A stretch of DNA of 64,000 nt from assembly GCF_034190915.1 (NCBI RefSeq), contig NW_026947488.1, forward strand, positions 134,501 to 198,500, read 5' to 3'. Positions 47,169 to 58,857 of this stretch are shown here, one piece after another. Each line of letters starts with the position of its first letter. Position 1 is the first letter of the stretch. The notes under the pieces were generated by a model. The model saw only the letters and a program-made list of their open reading frames with translations, was not told the DNA's origin and made no database searches. The DNA is from Cavia porcellus (lineage: Eukaryota > Chordata > Mammalia > Rodentia > Caviidae). Made by a program: the position numbers and the translations under genes.

Positions 47169-47408
47169 GGGTAACAGTGGCCAATCAGTTCAAAGCGCGC
47201 GATGCGGGCTGATTGGCTAACATCAGTTGTTGCTAGCAGACTATTCTATTGCGCGGGCTGCTTACGTCGCCAGGGCAATCAGGGGGCAGGAAGCAGGCGC
47301 CAACTTGGCTCACTCGATGGGAGGGGTAACTTAGCTCAGGCTTTGCTCTTTTCTACAGGCCTCACGTCCGCCAAGTAAGGCGACCGGGCTTGGCCGCGGC
47401 TCCCAACA

Positions 47409-47414
47409 TTTTCT
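47409..47414. repeat. Provirus target-site duplication, right (TTTTCT)
   Basis: Matches 44050-44055. Confidence 0.93.
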
Positions 47415-48061
47415 TTTATATTAAAGGAATGAAGAAAAGAGAAGAAAAAAGAAGGATAAACATACCAATGCAGCCAAGTTTCAAAGAATGTTGGATCATT
47501 ACAATAGCTGACACATTATGTATTATCTTTGTAGCTGTTGTTCAGGGCATAATGTATGGGCATGGCATCTTGTCTTTACTGTATTAGCATGAAACATTCT
47601 TTTCAAGGAACTAAAAGAAGCTAACTGAAAGATGCTAGTAGATTCTAGTCCTCTCTATCCCTGAGAGGACAGTGCAGACATATCCACATGTTTATCGGGG
47701 CATCTCTGCAAAGCCACAGCAAACTGGCTAAATGCAGCCATCACTCTCGCTGTGTAAAATGACATCTTGTGAGAGACACGGATGTAGATCTCTCATGATT
47801 TCTTCTTCATTTGACTCCACTCATGGAGTTACAGATTGTTTTTTGTTTTTTGTCAGCAGGAGGAAATGGAACAGGAACTAATCACAAAAGATGTATTAAC
47901 TGTCCAATTAAATGAGTCAATGCAAGAGAGTTCTTTATGTTTTAAGTCAAAATTTGGACCTTGAGCACATTGCTAGTATTCATCTGGCTAGATTTTGACA
48001 GCTGCAACCTGAGTAGAAAACACACTCAGTGCCCCTGAAGCCTACAGTGGTTACACTGTGG
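47415..48061. other. Nothing recognised
   Basis: AT-rich sequence continuing the pre-insertion locus to the right of the provirus. Confidence 0.4.
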
Positions 48062-48158
48062 TGATTTTTGTGTGTGTGTGTTTGTGCTGGGGGTTGAACT
48101 CATGACCTCATGCTTGCAGGCAGGCAGGCACTTATGCCATTGAGCTAAACTCCAAGCC
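48062..48158 (-). repeat. ID-type SINE, diverged
   Basis: A GT-rich run (48070-48082) stands where the tail should be. GGGGGTTGAACTCATGACC, a GCAGGCAGGCAGGCA expansion and TTGAGCTAAACTCCAAGCC follow on the + strand. Confidence 0.82.
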
Positions 48159-51100
48159 TGGTAATAGTGTTTTTACAGGGCAGTTTCTTTAGAGATCAAT
48201 CACCAGTCAAGAGTGTTCCAGGTCCTTCTTGCACTGAACAGAGTGTTCGATGGACAAGCCAAATTGTTAGATTCTCCTTCTAAAAGACAGCACAATCATC
48301 ATGACAATGGTTCAAAACTGCCTTGATAAGGCACAGCTCCTTCTTCTCCAAACCCTTGTGGTTCCTCCCTCCCAAAAGTCTATGCCAAAGCTCAGGCATG
48401 TAAAAGTTTATTCAGTCCCCTGCACTCTTATAAAATAAATCAGCTCACCTCATTCCCCAGAGCCCTACCCCCATCAGAGTCTATCAGGCAGAATCTGCCC
48501 TTCATCTGCAGGGAGCCACCAAAGCCTTCCTTGTGATGACTCCCTGTGCCCCCTCATTAAACTCTTCTCTTGTCTCCTCTCATTTAACATTCAGTGCTGC
48601 TTACATTGAGTATAAATCACATACAACATTGTCAAAAAGTTTATTTGAAAAGTACCTGGGTGAATGGGCATGGGAGAAACAAGCCCTGAAGAGCAAAATT
48701 GGGCCAAACAAAAAGAAAAAGTGGGTCAAAGCAAAAATTAAAGTAGAGGCTAAGTCTAAGACATGAGGCATGACTGCTGTGGAACTCATGCTACACAGTG
48801 GCTTTCCAAGAGGGCTACGATTCTTTTATGCCATCTCCAGCTTTGGGGCGCTTTCAAGAAGCTCTTTCTTGGGGTCCTTGTGTTGCCCTAGAATCTTGTA
48901 ATTGGCAGATGCTGCTCATTTCCCCAACCAGCTGGGGAGACGAGTGTGAGTTCTGGATGGAAAGGGCAGGAATCCACTAGCATGAACTAGTGTTCCCAGT
49001 GTCTGCTCTGGAGTCAGCTCCAGAGTCTGAACTCCTCTTGGGCTCACAGACTGCTTCACTTTCTGCCCATGATTACTGGACAGCAGGCTCATCTAGTGGA
49101 ATGCTACTGGACTCACTGTCTTTCTTGCTGCCTTAGAGAGAGATTTGGGAAAATGCCATAGATGCTCCTGTTTGGTGGTGCACACTTTATGCATTTGCCT
49201 CAATATTGGGGACATTGCTGCATCAGCATAAACTGCTTACCAGGAATGGGCCACTGACCATGCTGAAGTATCTCATGTTAAAGTCTGCAGAAAAGATAAG
49301 GCTCCTGCCGCTGTTTAGCTGATGGTGTGAATGTCAACTTTAGGGATCAGACTGTTCTCTTAACTGGAAAAGTTTACTGCATGAAGAGGTCTTTGGTCTA
49401 ACTTCTCAAGGTCCTGCTCAGATCCTGCCTTACTTCAGTATCTCCTTGCTTTGTTTGGAAATCCAATAAATTCTGTGACCTACAAAATTCATAATATTAA
49501 CTCCCACACAATTTGGACCTTCCTAGATTTCCTACAAAACCATATTACATTGCCTCATTTTATTTAACGCTTTACCATAGCACATTGTAGGAGACTAAGC
49601 CAAGCCCCTGATACATCATAATTTATACCATCCAAACAAACAGCAATAGTGAGCACTGGTTGTAGAGCCCCTTAACAGGCCAACACTGGTCTTTTTCCAA
49701 TTTGTTTCATAAGGAAATTCAATAGCCTGTTTTCTTTTTTTATGCCTAATTTTTATGTGTGATTTTATGACTTCTTTTTATAGTTTGCTATATAAGCTCT
49801 TCTGTACATTATTTACTCATAAACTGTCCTCATATTTGCAAAGACCCTTAATTAATGCAATCTGTTATTTGATTTTCTAGGTATCTCCTTATCACTAGTA
49901 GAAATAAAATAATTTCTCAAATTTTCAACTGTTTTTTTCTAATTTGGTGCAAAATTTCGTTAATCTGAATCCTGGTGGTCTTTTTGCTTTTTAAAGTAAT
50001 GTTTTCTTAGAGTTACTATTTGGCTCAGCACCTCATCCTGCAATACTGGACTGTGGGGATGGTAATGGCTGAGCAGAGCTATTGCATTTGGTCACAGTTC
50101 CTACTCTGAGTTCTTTGTTTTCCCCTGGTGGCTCCAATCACCCCTCCTATTCTTTGCCTGGTGATTTATCTGTTCCATGGCTGGGTAGTTTGCAACAAAA
50201 CACTTGGAAAGCCAGTGGGAGGTAAATTTATACTGAGAATATTTTGACTCATATTTTGATCCTCACTAGAGTACACTCCAGAGTTTATAAAGTCTACACA
50301 CAAACATGTGTCATACTTTTGTGCTTTCTGTGCTTAAGATTGTGCTCAATGTGATCACACATGATAGTAAACCACATGTAAACTCTTAGGCACAGTGCAG
50401 ATTGCAACAGTATTCACATGGCATGGTTAGGGAGTTACCAATGCACAGGAAAAAGTGGACAATTCATGTTTCCTCCTTTTTTTTCTACAAATTTTATCAT
50501 GAAATGAGTTTTAGCATCTTTATTACTCACTAGGAAATAATTATTTCTATGCTTTAAATTTATGTGCTGTTTCAAGAACTGTTCACCATGACAAGCTGCA
50601 GAGTGTTGCCAAGCTGCTGTTTAGTGTACAGATAGATTTGAGGTTTGTTTGTTTCTGAGATCATGACTGACTGCCATAGGATTTTACTGGCAAATAGTTA
50701 CTTTTAAATATCAATATTTGCTGGAGTCAGGCTATCATTTGCACATCCAAAGAGTATCTGTGAAGGGCAGCATGGAGAAATCTCCATTAACTGTGATGTG
50801 CGTACATGACAAGTCCAGGGGCTGCCTGGTGGCTTAGCAATGCTCTCAGTGTTTGTGGCATGCCGCCACAGCCTGAGGAGAGAACACCAACAGCGCATGT
50901 GACTGGCATCAACCATTAAGCTTGTACTGACAAGAAACAGAAAGGAATGAAAGGAGTCTTGTTTTCCTGTGAAACTCGGATCTTCGCCATTGCCCTCGCG
51001 TATTGGTCTCCAGTAAGTTCAGGCTTGCAGCAGCCAGTCTTGAGAATTCCAGTGGGAATTCTTCAGGAGGGGATGTGGTGAGAGGAAGGTTCTGGGGAGC

Positions 51101-53018
51101 AGATGTAACCTCGGAGGACTCTGGCTCAGTTGGACACACCAACACTCATGTTTCATCATAACTGACGCAGCTCTCAAGCCAGTAGATTTTACTGTAAGAG
51201 TAAACATCATGAGTTCAGGTGAGAACATTACTGTGGGGAAGTTACTATGGTGCGAGAAGAGAAGCTGCCAGTCTGTGAGGAGGGAACAGGTATTATGGGT
51301 AATTTAATGTGCAGAGTCCATGGGCATTCTCGGCTCACCACACAGAAGTGACTGAGGCTGGGGATACACTGCACCTATCAGTCTGGTCCTTTTACTATTA
51401 GTCTTCAGAATTCTGATTTTCTTTGTGACTTTGAATAAAGAATTTAGCCTGCTTCTTTCAGGCAGTCAAGTTATTTTATTTTCCGTCACTTTCTGTTTTG
51501 TAAAATGGTGCTATCGTATCATATGCATTTTGTCTATTAAAGAACTATATTTTTTCTTGGCATGCTTTTATTTTTATGCCGACAATGTCTACATTGAAAG
51601 GTAAAGTGTGAGCAAGTCTGTGTCTGAGGACAACTCCCTCATTCATATTTCTGCCATCTGCCATTGTGTATTCCCTTCCTTTCCGCTTGGTCCTGATCTC
51701 ACCTGACGCAGGTTCTTGGGGTTTGATTTTTTCCATGTGAAACTGCAGAAGCTCAATTGTGATCAGACTTTCAGGAAAAACAGATAGGAAGAGCCCAGTG
51801 AGCGGATCGAGAAGGCAGAGGCAGCTCTGAATGCTAGGACCAATCCTGTGTCAGTCCCATGGTCCCTCGGGGTGGGCCAGCTCAACACACTGGGAGGGAG
51901 CGTGTGCTGGGAAGCTTGGTTAGAGACTATGATTTCAGCTTGCCACATACAGGTAATGCGTTGTTTCTCATGTCCCTCTTGGCTCTGTGAAGAGGAAACA
52001 GAGCAGCCTGGCATCAGTGAAGAAGAGCTTGAGCTGCACGAATGATCTAGTCCAGCACGCTGGCCAGAGTAGGGGATCCACCTCTGTCAGGCACCCCAGT
52101 GCATTGCTGAGAGCGCCGTCATCCGGATCACCCTGACTTACTCTGACATTCTACTGACAGCATCCGCAGCAGGAGAATCCTTGCAGATTCTCAATTCTAG
52201 AACTGCTTGTGGAGTGGTTGAGGCCAGCGATTGACCATACATGTGGGGCTAAAGCAAAGTCAGCCCTGGGAACACGGAGAGCCTGAAGCGAGCCACATAA
52301 ACAAGCTGTTCCAGCTCTAGGAAGCCAAGGCGTCCAGGCAAGCCAGGCACACAGTGTGTCAGGCAGATGGTTGAAACTGACATCAACCTCCTGAATGTGT
52401 AAACAGAGGTGTGAAGCGTTGAGCAGTTCCTTTCCTCCCAGCCGGACAGAGGGCTCCACCTGACCCCAGTCTTCTCTCTCTTCCCTTTATTTCTCTGTCC
52501 TCTCACTTCCCCTCCTGGCTGAAACCCTCTACACCTCCCGCTGGATGCTTCAGAACTGGTGATTGTGCAGTGCAGAGTGAGCCAAGACAGAGGGATGCGG
52601 TGAAGCCAAAAATTTTATTTTATTTTTTTTTTTTGGCAGAACCAGGCTTGGTAGGATGAGAGCCTTCCTTTATTGGTTTATTCAATCTTCCTTTATTGAA
52701 TCTTTATTGACTCTTTTGTCCTATCTGTTACCATCACCGATACACTTTTGTTTCTTCTGGCCCTTTCCAGGGGGATGCAACAGCAATTTGACAGAAGTAT
52801 AGAATATAGAATCAAACACGCAAATTGTCCACTCAACATGGTCTTCATTTTGATGCCAGTAAATTCCAAAATTTCCAAATGTTTCTTCAGATTTCTGAGC
52901 TTATTACAAATATTTATGAAGTCTATGAAATTCTGATAAAAGGTTTAGAGTTAGCTGTTACTAGCCTCAATTGTAGGGCACAAGGCAGCCATGTGGTAAA
53001 TCCACAGCAATGCCATGC
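48159..53018. other. Nothing recognised
   Basis: 4.9 kb without a recognisable repeat. Small frames at 48533-48766 (+, lysine-rich end) and 50704-51228 (-) resemble no protein I know. A T/A run lies at 52613-52634. Confidence 0.4.
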
Positions 53019-53040
53019 GCGCACACACACACACACACAC
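53019..53040. repeat. (CA)n microsatellite
   Basis: About eleven CA units after a short GCGCGCA start. Confidence 0.9.
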
Positions 53041-53393
53041 TTACATACTTACATATATACTTGTTCCTCATGTAGTTTAGAATGCCTCAAAAATGGAAAG
53101 GACATTAGCAATTTAAAGAGGAGAATTTGCCAATAGTCTTGCAAAATCGTCTTCTGGAAGGGGATTCTTGTCCACTCCACACTGCTAGTCTCTGAAAGAC
53201 TTTCACATTTCCATGAGATTCACTATCCATGGAAAGAGAAGACCACTGTCTCACATAATTGCTGCAGTCGATTGGTTTGGTATGTAGAGCATTTATCATT
53301 TGAATGGGGAATGAGGTAGGACCTTATTGAAATCCTTGCTATACAATAAGCAAAGCCTGAAAGGTAGGTCTGCAAGCATATCTATGGTAAAGC
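53041..53393. other. Nothing recognised
   Basis: Unique-looking spacer between a CA run and the GT-rich satellite. Confidence 0.4.
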
Positions 53394-55460
53394 ATGAATG
53401 TGTGTGTGTGTGTGTGTGTGTGTGTTGTGTGTGTTGTGTGTAGTTTGTGTGGTGTGAATTGTTTGAGTGTAGTGTGTGGCATGTGTAGCTTGTGTGATGT
53501 TTGTGTGGTGTGTGTGCAGCATGTACATGCATGTCTTGTGTGTAATTTGTGTATGTGGTTTGCATGTGTGTGGTGTGCATGTATGTGATGTGTATAGTGT
53601 GTATGTTGTGTGTGTTGTAAAGTGGTGTGTGTGATATGTGTGGTGTGTGCAGTCTATGTGGTATGTGTGGTGCATATGTGGTATGTGTGGTGAGTGTGTT
53701 GTGTGGATAGTATAGGTGTGTGCTGTGTGTGTGTGGTGTGTGGTTTTTTTTGTGTGTGTAGTGTGTGTATTTGACATGTGTTGTGTGTGATGTATGTATA
53801 GTTGTGTTGTGTGCAGGTGGTGTGGTGTGTGTAGTGTGTATATGTGCTGTGTGTATAAGTGGATTGTGTGTTGTGTGTGATGCTTGTCATGTGTATAGTG
53901 AGTATATATTGTATGTGTAGTGTATATGTAGTGTGTGTTGTGTGCTATGTAGGTTGTGTGTATGTGGTGAATATATGGTGTGTGGTATGTTTGTTGTGTG
54001 TATGTCATGTATAGTTTGGTATGTATGATGTTTGTGTGCTTTTGTGTATAGTGTGCATGTCTTGTGTGTCATGTGTGTGTTGTGTGTGGTGTGCATGTGG
54101 TGTTGTCTCTAGTCTATGTTGCATGTGAATGCGGTGTGTGTTTTGTGTGCATGCATTGTGTGTGGTGCATGTAGTGTGTGTACATTGTGCGTAGTGTATA
54201 TGTTGTATGTGGTATCTTTAATGTGTTGTGCATAGTGTGTATATGGTGTGTGTTGTGAGTGTAGTGTGTGTGTTGTGTTGTGTATGTTGTGTGTGGTATG
54301 TGATGTGTGTGATGTGTATGTTTTGTGTATGTGGTATGTGTATGCACTGTGCGATGTGTGTGTATGGTGTGTATAGTGTATGTAATGTGTGAAGCATGTA
54401 GTGTGTGCATGTGGTGTATGTAGCGAGTGTAGTGTGCGTGTATGTTTTGTGTCATGTGTCATGAGTTTGGTGTGTATGGTGTGTATGTGGTGTGTGTAGT
54501 GTGTGTATGTGATGTGTGTGGTATGTATACTCTGTAGTATGTGTATGTGTTGTGTGGTGTGCACGGTATGTAAAATGTGTAGTGTGTGTCTATACAGTGT
54601 GGTGTGTTGTGTGTGTTGTGTGTGTTCTGTGCAGTGTGTGATATATGCTGTATGTAGTGTGTGTGTGCTGTGCAGTGTGTGTGATGTGTACTGTATGTGT
54701 ACTGTGTGGTGTGTATGTTGTGTGTGGTGTGTGTGTCATGTGCTGTGTGTGTACTGTGTGGTGTATATGTTGTATGTGGTATGTGATGTGTGATATATAT
54801 GTTTTTCCGTCTTTTTTTTTTTTTGTCTTTTTCATTTTTATCAGTACCGGGGATCAAACTCACGACCACCTGCTTGCAAGGCAGGTGCTTATGCCACTGA
54901 GCTAAATCCCCAGCCTGATATATATGTTTTGTGCATGTGGTGTGTATAGTATATGTGGTGTGTGAGGAATGTAGTGTGTGTATGTGTTGTGTGTAGCAAG
55001 TATGGTGTGCATATATATTTTGTGTCATGTGTCATAAGTGTGGTGTGCATGGTATGTATGTGGTGTGTGTAGTGTGTGTGTGGTGTGTATACTCTGTAGT
55101 ATGTGTATGTGCTGTGCGGTGTGCATGGTATGTGAAATGTATCGTGTGTGTATATGCTGTGTGATGAGTGTGGTGTGTGCTGTGCATTTTGTGTGGTGTT
55201 TGGTTTGTGTGGTGTGTGTAGTGTGTGTGTGTGGTGTGTGCTGTGTGTATGTGCTATGCGGTGAGTGCTGTGTGCTGTGTCTGCGTGGTATGTGGTTTGT
55301 GTGGTGTGTGTAGTGTGTGTGTGCTCTGTGGTGTGTATGGTGTGTGCTGTATGTGCTGTGCAGTGTGTGCGGTGTGTGTGTTGTGCGTGTGCTGTGCAGT
55401 GTACGTGGTGTGTGGTGTGTTTATGTGCCTTGCGGTGTGTGGGTATGTGTAGAGGAACAA
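53394..55460. repeat. GT-rich satellite of about 2 kb with higher-order duplication
   Basis: The + strand consists of TGTG words with interspersed A and C (GTGTGGTGTGTATGT, GTAGTGTGTG and variants). It begins with a pure (TG) run at 53399-53425. On top of the short period there is a longer one: the phrase from TTTTGTGTCATGTGTCAT at 54453 recurs at 55018 with the following 130 bases matching closely. The period is about 565 bases, or about 440 without the SINE and its duplication. All long frames on either strand (Cys-Val or Thr-His repeats) are by-products. Confidence 0.93.
54806..54915 (-). repeat. ID-type SINE inside the GT-rich satellite
   Basis: Well preserved copy with a 15-bp perfect target duplication TGATATATATGTTTT at 54791-54805 and 54916-54930. 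The insertion therefore postdates this part of the satellite. Confidence 0.95.
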
Positions 55461-55522
55461 AGGTGAGCAGATGCACTGTGGAAAAGTAGGTGTAATGGTT
55501 GGTCATTAAAAGAGCACCTGAG

Positions 55523-55620
55523 GGGGCTGGGAATTTAGCTCAGCGGCATAAGCACCTGCCTTGCAAGCGTGTGGTCGTGAGTTTGATCCCTGGTACTGGT
55601 AAAAATACAAAAAAAAAAAA
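55523..55620 (+). repeat. ID-type tRNA-Ala SINE with a 14-bp target duplication
   Basis: It has GGGGCTGGGAATTTAGCTCA, CTTGCAAG and GTACTGG followed by a poly(A) tail. Near-identical AAAAGAGC(A/T)CCTGA flanks it at 55508-55521 and 55621-55634. The right half of the anticodon stem is replaced by CGTGTGG. Confidence 0.93.
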
Positions 55621-55639
55621 AAAAGAGCTCCTGACCCAG

Positions 55640-57385
55640 TGATTTTCCTCTGCAAATGCTCTTGTCATGACATTAAAGAAGCAGGTATATTCTGCCTCAG
55701 CCAGAAAGTGGGTCAAGTGGGACTTCAAAACCCAGTTTGAGGAATCTCCACTCCGATTTCCACAGGGATTGCAGCAGTCTGCGCTCCCACCAACAGTGGA
55801 GAGGAGTTCCTTTTGCCTCACAGCTCCCTCCCCAGCAGTGGTTACTGGTTGATTTCTTGATGATAGCCATTATTTCTGGGGTGAGATGAGATCTCAGTGT
55901 TGTTTTAATTTGCGTTTATCACAGGACCAGTGACACTGAACATTTTTTCATTATTTGTTTGCCTTTTGTGTTTCTTCTTCTGAGAAATGTGTTTTCATCT
56001 CAGATGCCCATTTGGGGAAGTCAGATTTTTTAAATTTTGGGGGCTTGACTTAAAACTGCTTTATGTATTCTACATATAAGTCTTTTTTCTAAAGGACAGT
56101 AGACTATTTCCCAATTTGTGGATTTCCTTTTAACTCTGTTGGTGATTTCTTGAGACATGCACAAACTTTTAGTAAGAGGTGATCCCAGTAGTTGACTCTT
56201 TAAAGTATTTCCATGTAGTTTGGCTTCTGTTCCTGAGCTCTCTGCCTACACCTATGTCTTCAAAATTTGCACCTACTTAGTCTTTCGGCAGATTTAGTGT
56301 TTCTGTTCTAATGTTTAGATCTTTGATCCATTTTGACTTTACTTTAGTGCTTGGTGGTGGACATGGGTATAGTTCGAGTCTTCATCATGTAGACAGCCAG
56401 TTTTTCCATTACATTTTTTATTTTAAAGAGTGTAAAATTAAACAGAACATAAGAAATCAATGTAAGAGATGTAAATTTTAAAGCAAGACAACCAGAGATC
56501 TTCTCTATCTAAATATCATATTGTCTCTTGTTTTCTTCCAAATGGTTGTCCATTACATTTTTTTTACTTTGATAATTTCAAATTTATACTAAGATATATT
56601 GCATTTTGGTAATTCACTTACAAGGCTGATTTATTACACTAATATGATTATTCAGTGTACCAATGGTTCACAAATGACTATTTGAAGATCATTGAATTAG
56701 GACATTTCCATTTTTCCATTTTCCCCAATGATGGTGGATTTTGCAAAGTTAGACTTGTGCTCACAATGTTATTGCTTTCAAAATGTCCTCCCTTCATCTT
56801 CATTGTAAATCTCTTAGAAGTTACTGAGAGAGATAACTATTGCCTGCTAAATCCTAGAGAAATAGTGGAGAGGTTGATGGTATACCACGAGAGGACCCAG
56901 AAGAGTGGAAAGCTGTACTTCACAGCTACTCCTCTAAAGGAAACACATTTACAGTGGGAAGTGGCCACCAGAGGACATTAGAGTACTGTCTGTGTTTTAA
57001 TACTTATCCATAAGATGATCTAGCTGAGAAACCATTGCCATTTACTGAAGAGAGTGTCTTTCTTCCAGTGAATGTGTGGTTTCTTTGTCAAAGGTAAGAT
57101 GCCTGAGCGTGTTTGCAGTTGTGTTTGCGTCTTCTATTCTGTCCCACTGACCCTCAGATCTGTTTCTTTTTGCCAGTGTCATACTGATTTTATGACACTG
57201 GCTTTGTAGTATAATTTCAGTTTAGGGATTGTGATGCCTGCTGCCTTGCCTTTGTTACCCAGGAAAGCCTTTGCTATTCTGTGTCTCTTCTGGTTCCAGA
57301 AGAATTTTTAAAATGTTTTATTCTAATTTGTGAGGTATGCTAATAGTACTTTGACTGGGACTGCGTTAGATCTGTACATACTTTT
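55640..57385 (-). mobile_element. L1 remnant: 3' UTR and ORF2 C-terminal region
   Basis: The + strand carries antisense L1 text: GCAGTCTGCGCTCCCACCAA, ATGATAGCCATTATTTCTGG, GTGTTGTTTTAATTTGCGTT, GATCTTTGATCCATTTTGAC, then after an interruption GCTTTGTAGTATAATTTCAG and the ORF2 region to about 57385. About 620 bp near 56.4-57.0 kb are foreign to it. Confidence 0.82.
56413..57030. other. Unidentified about 620-bp insert within the L1
   Basis: The L1 reading breaks after CAGCCAGTTTTTCCAT and resumes at CCATTTACTGAAGAGAGTG. The insert is AT-rich and contains a 108-codon + frame (56655-56981, ending ...EVATRGH) that I do not recognise. The only matching word at both ends is CCATT, too short to call a target duplication. 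Confidence 0.5.
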
Positions 57386-57394
57386 GTTATTTTA

Positions 57395-57508
57395 AATGTT
57401 GACACTGAGTCTCATTATTTTTCCCAGGCTGAACTTGGACTTGTGACCCTCTTGCCCCAGCCTCCCAGAGTGCTGTGATCACAGCTGTGGATCACTACGT
57501 CCAGCTAA
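57395..57508 (-). repeat. B1-type (7SL-derived) SINE, diverged
   Basis: The + strand shows TTTTTCCCAGGCTGAACTTG, CAGCCTCCCAGAGTGCTGTG and CACTACGTCCAGCTA. Confidence 0.8.
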
Positions 57509-58477
57509 GGCGAGGGTTTTATACTTATTCCTATTTCCTGAGATCACAAGTGCTTGGCTAAGTTAAACATCGCGAACCATTGGCTTTCGTATCCAGAATT
57601 CTGCCAGTTTGTGTACCCTGAGAATGCATGAGGGCCAGTCTTAAAGACATCCTTGAATTCTGCTCTAGGTAACTGTTTGTAAATATGAGATTAATCTTAT
57701 GTGTCGTATGTTTTTTGAGAAGTACTACTCTCCACCAGATTCTAAGTAGGGAATCTCAGGCTATCTTAATGTCCTGAGCAGGAGGAAAGTCCATTCCTTG
57801 TTGTCATAAGCCACTCTCAGTCAGTTCTTTCATTCATCCTAATAGGGTGACATGGTGTGTCACATCTTGGCATCACCAGGATGGTGACTCATGGTGAAGC
57901 CCAAGAACACATGATGTGGGCAGTATACCCTGCACTGCAGCACACAGTGCAAGGCCTGGCCTCTGAAACTTTTGGGGTTGTGGTCACTCAGGGGTTATAT
58001 TAGAAACTGAGCACACAGTTTTCTGTTTGAGAGTTGCCTAGTGTTTAGCAAACGTACACATTAGTGTTTGAAACGGAAACTGTGAAAAGCTGGAGGTCAG
58101 CTGTCCACTGACTAGGTGAGTGTAGATCTCTGCTCAGATGGGAGCCTGTAGGTAAGAGAGCCGGTCCAACTGAGGGCATGGCTGGGCAGGGTGTGAGCGG
58201 GACCCTGAGGGAGGTCCCTGACCTCTCTTGCTGCCCTGTGTCAGCCCTGCAGTGCAGTGCAGTGCACTGAGCAGGGGTGGTTTGTCAGCTCAGCAGTGTG
58301 TTTAGCCAGGTGCAGGGCAGCAGAGCGGGCTTCTTCCCTACGCTGCTTCACAGCAAGTTATTTGTAAAAGCTAGAATTTACCTCACTATTTTAAAGTGTA
58401 TTTTCATAATTTGACCATAAGGGCGGGATTTTCTTTGTTGAAGACTGAGTGGAGAACTGATTGCTTCAGAAGGAAAG
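57509..58477. other. Nothing recognised
   Basis: Mixed sequence with a short GCAGT-repeat run at 58250-58266. No gene seen. Confidence 0.4.
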
Positions 58478-58610
58478 GCCGGGGATTCAGTTCACTGGCA
58501 CAAGCACTTGCCTGGCAAGCACAAGGTTGTGACTTCGATCTTCAATGCCCAAAAAACAATCAAAAACAAACCAAAACAAAAAAAGAAAGAAGAAATAAAG
58601 AAAAAAACCT
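58478..58610 (+). repeat. ID-type SINE, diverged
   Basis: It has GGCCGGGGATTCAGTTCACT, CACTTGCCTGGCAAGCACAA and a long A-rich tail with CAAAA and GAAA units. Confidence 0.85.
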
Positions 58611-58857
58611 AGAAATTTAACTGATTTATTTTTCAGTTAGCATAAATGTGTGTAAGATCCATGGAATCACACAGCAGCTGAACTGCTCACTCGTGCTTAC
58701 CGCTTACGCATCTCTGATTTTATTTAAATTCTCCAAAGTGCCACAAACTACAGCTTTTGGAAGCTCTTTGTACCTTGACAGTCTTCAAGCAGAATGTTAC
58801 ACAGCTTCAACTCTGGAATTTTGAGTAAATTAATAATTGAGATTAATTCAGCATATT

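Larger units (their letters stand above)
44056..47408 (-). mobile_element. IAP/betaretrovirus-like provirus, internally deleted, with both LTRs
   Basis: In viral (minus) sense the order is: 5' LTR 46980-47408; tRNA-Ile primer site 46960-46977; leader with a splice donor; gag start to mid-capsid 46769-45662; ID SINE 45661-45521; integrase C-terminus 45520-45100; env transmembrane tail 45127-44897; polypurine tract 44493-44485; 3' LTR 44484-44056. Missing are the gag 3' part, protease, most of pol, and the surface and ectodomain parts of env. At 3.35 kb against 7-9 kb for family members it cannot be autonomous. The TGTTGGGAGCC start, CA end, 6-bp duplication and gag style all fit an IAP/betaretrovirus relative. 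It is locally GC- and CpG-rich, unlike its surroundings. Confidence 0.96.
46980..47408 (-). repeat. 5' LTR of the provirus (429 bp), promoter LTR
   Basis: It starts TGTTGGGAGCCGCGGCC and ends CACCGACA in viral sense. It would drive transcription toward lower coordinates. A CCAAT pair of opposite orientation (47181-47185 and 47212-47216) lies upstream of the TATA box. Confidence 0.96.

Noticed and set aside
53382..55506. Long Thr-His and Cys-Val repeat frames up to 208 codons on both strands
   Set aside because: They are translations of a GT-rich satellite in all frames; composition alone explains them.
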